Assembly: GCF_964204645.1 (NCBI RefSeq)
Contig: NC_134025.1
Coordinates: 23,776,001 to 23,840,000 of the forward strand
DNA: 64,000 nucleotides
Origin: Tubulanus polymorphus
Lineage: Eukaryota > Nemertea > Palaeonemertea > Tubulaniformes > Tubulanidae
Direction: 5' to 3'
The position numbers were made by a program, and so were the translations under genes. This document shows, piece after piece, positions 12,666-24,500 of this stretch. The notes beneath the pieces were generated by a model. It saw only the letters and a program-made list of their open reading frames with translations. It searched no databases and was not told where the DNA came from. Positions within the stretch are counted from its first letter, which is position 1. Each line of letters starts with the position of its first letter.

Positions 12666-15505
12666 TGTAGTCTATCTCATTTCTGAAATAGCAAAAAAAG
12701 TCAGCAGAGACTGAGAAAGTGGCATTAAATTCATTTTAGTGTCACCAGGACTTATGATTACCACGGCACAGGTAGGTGATCTTACATATGATTAAGTTGG
12801 AGATCTTAAATCAAAGCTCTTCCCCCGCATCAGTGTCTTACACTTCGCAAAAAAAAAGGAACTTGCCCAGACTATTTTTATTCTCTCGCTCAGACAGTGG
12901 TTTTTTATCCAATAAAAAACGTTTGATTTCAAACATATTACCAATATCTAATTTTGCGAAAAACAAGTATTCCCAGATTACACCTACCCTGTATTACTGG
13001 CTATGATGACTCACTCGTGTGGATATTTAGTCTGAGACAAGAAATGATGATTAATTCTGAAAATTCCAAATATTTACAAGTGTTTTAGTATTAATTGTTG
13101 CCACTAGTCGTTGATTTGGCAGCACCTGCTGGAAGCATTTTTGAGCCCTCCTCTTTATAATTTGTCCCTCGTGTAGTATGGAAATGGCGCTTTCATTCAA
13201 GTTTTGCCAAGTTTTTTACGTCTCGGCTAGCTGCACAATATCAATGACTGATTCTAGTAGAGCCTTTTGAAGATGGATCCTTCTGATCTAGTAGATCACG
13301 TCACCTGGTCACGCAGTCACGGAACGGGCATCTTCATCTTCTGCTGCTTAGTCAAGTGCTTGGAAGTTCAAGTGCTTGGCCTTGGGCCCTTGTGGTGGCT
13401 CTGGCCGTCGTAGCCGTAGGCGTAGGGCCTGTGTACGGGTACGAGTGCCTTTACATTCCACCCAACAAAAAAAACACTAAAAGTCCACTAAAATCGTCAG
13501 TGACGGTAAAGCTGAAAACCAAAGGAGCAGAGATGAGCCGCATCCACGGCAGCCTCGGTCTATAGAGAGCCAAGAAGGCGAAGGTGGAAGGGGCAGTAAT
13601 CAGTTTTGGAAATGATCTCTTTTTGAGCTCCAGATTGCAATAAATAGCATGCCTAAGGCTTAGACATAAAAAAATTTCGCATCTCCCCCAAAAATTTGGT
13701 CCTTGTCTGACCACTCAAAAATTCATGGCTACCACGATACTATCCCCACAAACATTTCCAGAAGAGCTGGTCTACCCTCTTTTTGCTTCAAGTGTTTGCC
13801 TTGTTGGGGATATGAATATCATGCTCTTTTCAAGATCTTTACCCCTGTAATAGGATATAATACTATGTACCTACAACTTAAATCTACCCCTGAGTCAGAA
13901 GTTCGGGCCAAAATGAAATGGCACTTGTAGGCCTTCCTAGAATGCAGGAAATGCTTTAGATCCGCCCCACTCAATCTAGTCTATTGGTGTCAGCTGAATA
14001 CAATTTTTTTAGTTGCATAAAGCGTAGCACATTTGAGCTTCACAAATTACAGCCAATTTTCTAGCTTGTATATGCTCGTACAATATCCTCTCCTATTGTC
14101 AGCGCTATAACTTTCACCTGATTTTTGAAGTCGTCGTGATCTTGTTTTGAATTCTTTTCACCAAAAAGCTAGTAGCGAGACAATCGTTCGAATTTAGAAC
14201 TGGCAGCGAACCGGTATAAGTGTATATAGACAGTTGACACTAATAGTCTGTGATTATTCTATTTTCACAGGCATACATCAGCAAATAACATGCATTGATC
14301 TCGATGTGCATATCCAAAAAGTTTTTTTTTTCGGATGTCTTGATCTCGTTAGCCTGTGGTAAGTAAAATTGTGTGTTAAGTCATTGAAAGTTGATGTATT
14401 ATGATGATATTAGATGATTCTTTGACATTTGATATCTGATCCTATTTCATTTCTAGCTATTGTTGACCACTTGTCCACCATAAATAAGTCAAGAAGTGTC
14501 GACCTGTATAAGTGGATCCTACTGTGTAAGCATTCGTATAGAAAGAATTTCTATTTGCTTTGTGGGGGTTATTTTTCAAATCTTTATCGCTAATATCGAT
14601 GATCAAATTTCAATTTTCAATCATAAGATTATCTTATTCCGATATATATGCAAAGAAAAGTGAAACTATGATTGAAACCCTATGATTCAATTAACTTTTA
14701 AATTTCACCTCGGGTAACTTCTCTAATAGAAAAAAAGATGCATTCAGATATATAATTGGAATCTCTCGGTATTTTTCAAAGTTATTTTCTAGGTTATGCT
14801 CAAATGATTCGCATTAGATAGTCAAGTATAGTTGAGCTATTGAAATTTAATAGGCCTGCACTGAACAAAAAATCTCCCCATGAGGTTCAAGTCATTTGTC
14901 AAAGTATTTTTTGCTTTACTAGATATTCTTTGAATTCACTTTGGATTAGATCAAAGCTTTTCATTTTCTAATGATTACCGGTATATACTATACTGTATAC
15001 TATAAACCTAAATCTAGACTTTGCAATTAAACAGATTTTAGATAGAGATCCCAGTCCCTAAGCTCTGATTGCTTAATCCACACTTCAAATGATATAGGCC
15101 TACGCGAAAATCTATATTTTTCCTAAATGCTATTTATCTACTTCAAATTTTTCAGAAGACATGAATATATCTAGATTCAATATGTATTTTTTGTTGTGTG
15201 ATAGAAACTAATTTGAATGATACTTATAATACATATTTATATATTCAGTACGCAAATGAATTAATAAGCCATATACAGTACGCAAATGAATTAATACGCC
15301 ATTAATTATTTCTGAATAGGTTTTCTCAAAGCAAATTATCGAGCCATACGTCATTGATTGCCACTTGCCACTGTGTGGTTAAGTTATATTTAAGTGTTGT
15401 ACGTGTGTCCTTATTAAAAGCTCGCCTCTTAACAGGATTTATTAGCTCGAGTACCAAAGCCATGAAATAAGTCATCTAAATCCAGGTGATTAGATATCTA
15501 TTTGT
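12666..15505. other. Intergenic region between divergent genes
   Basis: Lies between the Pez start (minus) and the SAM/RA gene (plus), so both promoters and their non-coding first exons should be here. No coding exon is supported. A 46-codon frame from ATG 13273 and a GTG-started hydrophobic frame at 13356-13565 show no family resemblance. A tandem 30-bp duplication sits at 15246-15303. Confidence 0.5.
15246..15303. repeat. Direct duplication of about 30 bp
   Basis: CAGTACGCAAATGAATTAAT occurs twice, 30 bp apart, with one base difference in the trailing part (AAGCCAT versus ACGCCAT). ATGCAAAT-like octamers (CGCAAATGAAT) are part of it, but function is unknown. Confidence 0.8.
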
Positions 15506-18500
15506 ATGTTTTTAGATGAATTTTCAATGATGTTCTCCAAACAGGAACTGGATGGTCATCCAGTTGAGAACTGGACGGTGAATGATGTACAAAAGTGGAT
15601 GCTATCAGTCAGTCTTCAATCTGTTAAACACATATTTGTCAGTAAGTTCAACCACATTATTTGCACAGTGCCTTTTTGTAAGTTGGATTAGGATGAATTA
15701 TCATTATCTTTAGATGAATGAACTTTAATGAACATTACGTAATCTTTTTTAGGCTATGGCATTGATGGGAAAACTTTGCTTTCAATTGATAGAGAATTCC
15801 TAGGTAATTTATAGAGTTTAGAAACAAAACGCACTGAGAGGATTTTTGACCATACTGTGCAAGCCTTTTAACTAACAACTGATCTGATTGAGAGGTTTTA
15901 TAAAGTGGTTTAAGGGGTCTAAACGGATTTAAGCAATGATACACTTACTTAGCTTAAACAGTAATAACTAGAAGTATTATATTGTTGAACTAAGAATGAC
16001 TATGTATAAGTGTGGCGGCATGAAACAATCATAAATGCATATTTGCACATGCACAAGGTCTATGTGGAGGTATATTTCATTTCATGATCATATATACGTA
16101 CAGGTCAGCTATTTTATTTTTCAGGGCAACGTGGAATTTACGAAAGAGACTTGCAGACGAAAATTCTTAGCGCTATTTATGAGGTTAAAGTTGCCCATGG
16201 AGAAAGTAATACGAAATTGAACTTTTCTCTGAGGGATTCAAGTAGACTGCGTATAGAAACTGCTGCTGCGTCGAAACAACAGCCTGTCTCTATGGCTACG
16301 AAAAATCTAATTCAGCCTGATTTGAAAGAAAAGACGATAGAAATGCCTGTTAATTCAGAAGATATTGACGATTTGGATAATGAACAGAATTGTGTTTTGG
16401 ATAAGAACCAGAATAACATAAATAAATCAGTGGAGTCTCTCGATATGGACGTATTGAACTGTAATAACAAACTACATGATCCGATTGCTGAGAATTACTT
16501 GGATATTTCTCATGCGGTGTCTTTGGATTGCTTGCGCGATACTCAAGAGGTTAATTGCGATTTATCACGTTTCTCAGCATCAGCTGACGTTCTTTCATGT
16601 GATAGCGCTGAAGTTGCTGGCGAAAACTTTGTCGTGAACGAAGAAAATACTCCTAGTGAAAGTATTCGAAACAATAATGAAGATAAACATGGACTTGGTG
16701 ATTCAAGTACTGTAGAACTGGACACAAAAAAGAAAACAACTGATAAATCTGAAGAAAGTAACTTTATCTCAGACGCATCCAATTCGGTTATAGATGGGTC
16801 GTTACAGCCGCCGGACAACTGTAATTCTGATGAAATTGAAGTAAGTGCTTAATTAACTAATATAGAGAATCCAACTCTTATATAACGAGAAAGATGACGT
16901 CCGAACAGTTTCCTTTAAGCTAATGATTTATTGATTGGACATTTTAACTATACCCTATAGACATCTTCAGGAATACTGAGTCCTCAGAAACTTTTAACAC
17001 TTATCTTTCCATGGACTCTAAAACAAAGTACATGATCTCTCATTATAGAAATGTGGGATCCTCTATATATCATCTCAACACAGACATATTGTTTCATCAA
17101 TGGTTTAATTAGCTTACTTATAGTATCCTCTGAAGACCATTTTTTCAGAAGATTGTAAATAATTTTGGTAAAAACTTTTAATTAGTCAAGAATTTTAGTT
17201 AATTTTGCGTTATTGAAATTACTGATTTACTCTATTGATATACTTACCAATAGAGCATAGATAACAGTTAGGACTCACAATGAACGCCTTAATTGGTAAT
17301 TATCAACTGGGGTAAATCCTTATCTATGATTGCAAATTATTATTTTAATTATAGGCAGTGTAGTTCTATAGGCTGTACAGCTAAACAAACCCTATTGTTT
17401 GCTAGCAATTCGTCACAGGCGACCGAGTCTCGTGCGCTCGAGATCATAAAAGCCAGTACTGCTTACAAAGCATAGTTTGGCATGAGTCCTGCAAATCTTG
17501 ACAAGCGTGTTTTAACGTATTGAATCACAAGTGTCCAATTGTCACTGTACATATATACGCGACACATTGTAATTCCCGCATGCAACCCGGCAATTTAGCT
17601 TATAGTAGATTTGGAAGCTCAAAAAGTTATGTAACAGTGTTTAATACTGGTGACCGTATAAGGCTACAGATATACTTATATCTTGAGAAGTTAGTAGGAT
17701 ATACTACGTACAAATATGGCAAAGGATAAAGATAAAATCTTTGTAAGTAAATTAAATATATTACATTGTTAACTGATATTATAGGTCTCAATATGTATAC
17801 CATATATACACAGGCATGTTTTAAACTACAAAGTCATATCAACTTATTTAATTTGGTTGATGCTTATTGTTTGGTCCTGATCCGTCTATTCGCATAAGCA
17901 TATGTGACAATGACAATGAACAATGGTGGGAGCATTTTTTGTATCCCTCTACTACTATCTCTACAATTCATAGCACAAGTCAGATATATATGCATAGTCA
18001 TAGGCGTGTTATGAATCGCAATATGCTTATCGCAGTTATTGATTAGAACCATATTGAGGTTAATATATAAATTCTTTCGAATTAATGAAAATAACTTGGC
18101 TAGATTATAAGACAAGTCAAATAGGGCTGTACTTGTCATATTGATGTTTGCCCCATCTATTATTCAGTACAGATAGAAATTCTGAAACATGGAAAATTTG
18201 ATTGAGACGATGGCTTCAGATAATAAGTATTTTTCCTGATTCGTGTGTTGATAACCCATCTTCACTTGGACTGCTTGCCCTGGGCGATACGTATTTATTG
18301 GCGGACTACTGTAAATGTTGGATGGGTTTTTCCATATCAAGATATGCTTCCTTTCAAGGAAAAAGAAATGAAGGTGTAACATGGCTCTTGAAAACGTTTT
18401 CTATGCTTATCGCCCATTATCCGTCTGAAAATTGAGGCAAGCGAAATAATAAAGCTTGCTTGTCAAAATAATGTTGCCATAACAAGCCTTATGAAATCAG

Positions 18501-21500
18501 ATTAATCTTAAGATAACGTACAGCTATTCATGTTATTTCTTAAGATACGTACCAGCAAAAATATGTGATTCACGGTGTAGAAATATAACGGGGACTTATG
18601 ATAAAACTCTTATGGCTTCAATTTTTGTAGAACGTAGTTTAAGATGAATAAAGCAAGTTCTGCAGTAAAATTATCAAATTGGTTTAGTTTAAACCGAAGT
18701 ACTTATGAATGTAGATCAATTGATTGGGCATGAGCCAAAATGTCTGCTATCACGTTGTTGTAGTATTATGAGGTAAAACTCGATACCTGAGGTATTTATT
18801 AATCATATATATTATATTTCATTTAGCATATGTTCATGCGGGAAAATATTTGAAAATTTTTTATTGGATGAAAAATCATCGGAACTAAACAGTATGCACG
18901 TCTATAAGCAAGCTAACTCTTTGATAAAAGATAGTAAACTGGTCAACTTTTAGAAAAAGCTAGCCTGAGCATATATATCTGGTTAACTATCGAAATGTTA
19001 TACCATTGACCAACTGCTGTATGTAATCACTAAATGTTCTGAATAATTGATAATAGTGCTCGGCGTGTTATTGCATTTGTTACTATGTCTTGATCTCGAT
19101 GAATAATTCAGTGTGATATTTTATTATGGTCGTAGGGCTCAATTCAGGTTGATGGAAGCATCCTGTCATCGGATCTACACACGAGAACGTTCGTTATATC
19201 GAATAAAACCACTGCCAAAGAGCTGATCAGTCTTGTGCTGACCAAGTACAACATGGCCAGCCGCGATCCAAACCTGTTTTATCTCACAATGGAAACAAGC
19301 AGTAAAAATACTGGTAAGGAGTTATGTACCTGGTCATAGCAGTCGAGAAGTTTGGGCTAGCTTCTATTTTGAAAAGACCTCACATCTCTGCTCGAACTCT
19401 CATTCTTGACAAGAGCTATACGAAATATTTTCTTGTTAGACCTTGACTTTTTGTATACACTTTGCTGCATTTCCGTGACAATCCATATTTCTTTTGCTTA
19501 ATTATTGTAGAGAAACCAATTCAAAGTGTGGTTACGATAGGTGAAATGAGCTGTCCATTGGACATCCAACTTAACAACAACAAAGATACAAAGTGAGTTA
19601 TATCAGAATTAAATTGCCCTTTTAAGGTAAATTAGAAAATGTTGATGATGATTTACGTATCTTTTACAGGTTTTGTATTCAGATGAAAAGTGGAGGCTTA
19701 GTAAAAGTGTATGACAGTTGTCTGACACCAGGGGTAAATTTCCGATTTTGGTTTATAATGAAAAATGTGTCTTATGAAACGCTTTTAGGCTAGAAAAAGT
19801 GTTACCTTGTTGCTCGTAATCGGCTGGGTCACTGGTTAACTGCAATAAAATTTGTAATCAGTTCATTTCTGTCGGGTCTATCATTGTTAGCTTGATCATG
19901 ATTTGGAAAAAAAGTTATGCATAGGGTACAGGTCAACTTTTAAGCTTGGCAAAAATGAGAAACAAGGTATCAATTTATTTTTGTCATATTCATTTAAGAT
20001 TGTTAAATGTCAAATTTTTAATATCGATTGCAGTCATTCTATAAAAGTATGTTCATATCAAAGAAAACCACATCTAGAGAGCTGATCAAATTGTTGTTAC
20101 ATTATTACAAATCTCGAGAATACGTAGATGACTTTGTCTTGATGGAAACCGATGACCAAGGAAATGGTGAGTAATAGGAATTATGTGCTGCTACATCAAG
20201 GTCGGGACTGAAATCTTTTGTGATTTATGCTCAGTTGAAGCATCAAACCTGGTACCCAGGTGAGACCTGAATATGACTACTATTTGGGAGTTTAGTTTCT
20301 ACTCCCAAAAATATCCACCCTCAAAATCATAATAATCTCTAACACAGTTCATTTTCAATTAATCTACTATTTTTTAATGTGAAATTACTCTTATTCTTTG
20401 TGAAAACTACAATGAGAGATATCAGGTTGTCCAGTCTCTCAGGTATAAATGATTAGATTGTCATGGCAATTGAATGCGGACATTTTTAAATTCACCCTCT
20501 TAAGTCCAATCAGCTTAGTTGCATTAGCAAATATGATACAGTGTTTGCAATAAGCAAATAGTCACATATTTGATATTGAATATCATATATTTATGTGGTT
20601 ATGTGGGAAATTGGTGGTAAAATTTAGAAATTTTCAATAGAATAGGGCATGCTTTCCTACTTTTCCTATTTTCCAATTTAAAAAGTTCTCCTGATCCTTA
20701 CTTTTTATTTTTTCACATCTTTCCTAAAAAAATCCTATTTTTCTTCTATTTCTGATGGTACAGGTGTCATCACACTGTCAATCATCTTTCTGCAAAAGCC
20801 CTACATTGACAAGGATTCAGCCACTGAATCAGCATTCTTGAATTCTGTTAGCTTGACAAGCATCAACAGCCTTTTGGTTGATGACCGGTCAAGAGTGCCT
20901 TCAATGCATAATCCTGATCAAGTAAAGGTATCAGCAGTGGCAGATTCAGGGGAATTCCTGGGTGTCTGGAGTTAAAGAATGATATCAGAGACCCCAGATG
21001 TCCCTAAAAACAATGCACTTTGGGCATTCAGCAACTTAGAAAAATAAATTCCTTATTTTCCTCATACTATGATTCAAAAGGTGTATGCCTGTAGAAATGA
21101 AGAAGATATGTGTTGTTCCCGTCAGCGTACTGAGAGTAATTGTTATTTGGACCCCTTCTGTTTTGTACAACAGTATGAATTATTAGATTCAGTTTCGGAA
21201 TTAACCATTGGCTTATGTCCAAAGAAAAAGCCTACATTTGTATAAAATAATCAAGCAGTCATTGTTTCCTAGCCACAAAAGCCCTCGTGCGAATCTTAAC
21301 TGAGGCATGGTTTAGTGACCACATTCAAATGCTATTTATAAGGTTGTGGCTTATTGAAACAAATGTATCAATCACCTTGCTCTTTATGTGTAGCAGTACT
21401 GCAAGGAAAAACAAGACATAACAAATGTGTTTAGCCTATGTATTTCGCAAAGATCTTATGTTTTGATGTATAGTGTTTATAAAAATTCACATTTCGTTTT

Positions 21501-24500
21501 AGAATTAAGGAGATTGTCGGAGAGTGAATGCCCTCTTATTACTCAGCAGAGATGGAAGTCAGAAAAATGTTTTCAGCTCAAAAGAATTGGTAAAAAGAGT
21601 AATTCGGTGAGTTTGGCTTATTGAAATTCAACATTATGTATGATTTGATTTAGATATTGGATAGATTTTATGTGAAATGATGAGCGGTGACATCAAGGAA
21701 CTTCGATATACAATTTCTTATGTACAATGTAAAAAGCAAGCTACACCACCGTAACAGTATTCTAATTGGTCTCCAGCATAGTCTAAAAAGCATTCTACGT
21801 ATACTATTTTTTCATACCCCATGTTGTTTTATTTTCGACTATCAAGTAATTAGAATGTGGCCCTATATACTGTCTTGCATTTTGAGTTGGGTTATTCAAG
21901 GGATTAAACGTATAACATCATCAGTGTTTGATTAAGGATTGTTAGATCAACAAAATTTTGTTCACATACGTCCATGTGTTTTATTCATGTACAAACTTGT
22001 CTAAATCCAAACAGGTATGTAAATTACAATGTTTGGGTGTTGTTGGCAATTCATTTCAAACTTTTGTGCTTAATTTTAGGTTCAGCGATCACGCAGTTTT
22101 GGGGGAGTATCTGAACACGGTAGAGAACACTTGCAAGCTGCTTTAAAAAGATCAGCTCAAAGAGTAAGTGATGAATTTCTCATTAGATGTTTTTAGGCAT
22201 GTATTTTTGGGCAGGTGCCAATGCAAAACAAAAGATTTCAAATCAAACAGTTTTGAACATAAGCATTGGCTCAAATTTTCACCGTCAAATATTTATTGCT
22301 AAACGAATCAAATACTTTTATTCAAACATTAAATCCTATACACTATTCACAACTATTTCTTTTGTTTAAATTATGTATTGCGTTTACAAATGGTCCCGGT
22401 GTCTGCTGGAACAAGCCATATGGGTAGACCTATCGCTGAGATTCCATAGAATTGGGTCACAAAGTGTGAAGTTGACGATCAATGTACAGTACTGTCATAG
22501 TCGTTGATTTTCAAACAATATGCCAATTGAACAGCACTGCAGGACAGTGATTTAGTTCATGTTCGAGTAATATAACTCTTGTCTTATTTATGAATACAAG
22601 ATCGTTTACTGCAGTTGAGAGTGTTAATATTTATTTCTGTTTATGCTGTTCTTCAGAGAAAGCAACGCTCCAATTTTCTCGGAGTCGAAGAAAATACAGT
22701 GCCATCGGATGAAAGAAATGATCAAATAGAAAAATTACGTGGCAGTTTATTGCAACTCCAACAAGATAAGAACAGTGTATTCTTCAGTAGTCAGCAGGCT
22801 GTAAAACCAACGATTGATACAGCGCCGAGGGATCTACTCCGCGAGAAGATTGAGAATTTCAAGAACATTAGGTCAAGTTTCCAAAAAACAAAAACAGACA
22901 ATACTAAACGTGAAATAGAATCTAAAGCGAAGCCAGAACCAAGTTCGGTTGTCAAGGAAGAAGCAAGGGTGAATACCGATTCGAAAAATTTGAATGACGA
23001 TGAATTATTGCAACAGTCAATAAAGGAACGTAAAGTAAAATTGGAAGAAACATTACGAGCACGATCAGCGAAGGCACGCTTCGTAAAGATATCTGAAAAC
23101 GATGAAGGCATGAACGCCGAATTGCCTGAACACGTTCATTATAAGAAAGAGCAGCCCGATAAAGTTGATAGGAAACAGAATAAGCGATACAACACTATAC
23201 CAGGAGATTCAGTAGACGATCCAAAAAAGGTCTTGGATATACAAGAATTTAAAGGTCGGATATCTGAAAAATTGTACTCATTGAGCAGACAGTCATCAAA
23301 AAAGAAAACAAATCAAGTTGCTGGCGACGATTCTAGTGAAATTACCAATAAACTGACTGGTAGATCAGATGAGATAAACACGGAATCTGAAATACAACCA
23401 GCAAGCATGTCGAATGTTGCAACCACAATCTCGGAACATGAACTGAAAGCCAAAGAGAATTCAATTAAAGAAGTTTTAGCTGAAGAAAAAGCGAAGCTTT
23501 TGAAGGCAGTTAGTCATGGTTCTGCTACCCAACAGGGTACTTCTGTGGCAAACCGATACAAACCAAAATCAGTATCTCTGAGCAAAAGCAATGCATCGAC
23601 TGATACAAAGCAACGATCGTTCTCATCTACTGGCAGTGAATCTCCCATCAAAACAGTTCAGTCTGAAATAATGAGTGCCAAAAATTTGAGAAACTTACGA
23701 ATGCCAGTTGCAGTGCGTCCAGTTCGAGCTGTAGCCAAAGAAAATACTGAAAATATGAGTAAATCTGCGGCAACTCCAAGAAACGATGGAGAGATAACCA
23801 AAGATGGATTGCTAAAATCATCTAGCGAGGCTGAAAATAGTAAAGCGAAACAACTGAAGGATAATGATGACTCAAAAGCAAAAGATGAAGCTGAATCAAA
23901 TAGACTTGGTGGTGCAGCTGCGTTATTACGTAAAAAGAAAGGACGGCGATGCTTGCCAACTATTCCTTTGAGTGCAGATTTAGAAGAGCGAAAGCGTCGC
24001 ATCGCAGAACATGCTCAAATAAAGCTTCGTGCTTATTCTAGTTCTCGAGCATCCTTAGCGAGCGTAGATGATGTCAGCGAAGCGAGTACATTAAAGAATA
24101 TCGATAATATAGAAAGTGAAGCTGAAAGCATTCCAGAGCAGTTTAACCTGGAAACGAAGAACAAGAAACAGCAGAAGAACTCGTTTACCAAACAACACAA
24201 TTCTGTTGCCGATTCCGTCAATGCCTGGCAGGAGAAAGCAATGGCCGAAGTCAAGGAAACCAGTGCATATGGGTATGAGTCTAAAACTAGTAATATCAGT
24301 CCAAAAGACAATCTACCAGCTTTATCTATAGACAACGAATGTGAAAGCATTCCGGAATATCTATTATCTCCATCCAATCCTGATGATGCATTGGATGGAT
24401 TTGTTTATGATGCGAATATATCTTTTGATTTCGAATCGGTTACATCCAGTCCGAGAGAGAGTAATAAAGGAAAACTTACGGTGTCAAAAAGTAACGGTTA

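Noticed and set aside
13356-13565. Hydrophobic frame resembling a secreted peptide, plus strand
   Set aside because: It opens only with GTG, has no splice partner and no family resemblance; the hydrophobic stretch comes from GGC/GTA-rich sequence.
20764-20935. Open stretch with acceptor TACAG between the two RA2 exons
   Set aside because: It enters in phase 1 but leaves in phase 0, while the next exon needs phase 1. Skipping it joins GNE to LRRLSESECPL, the expected RA reading.
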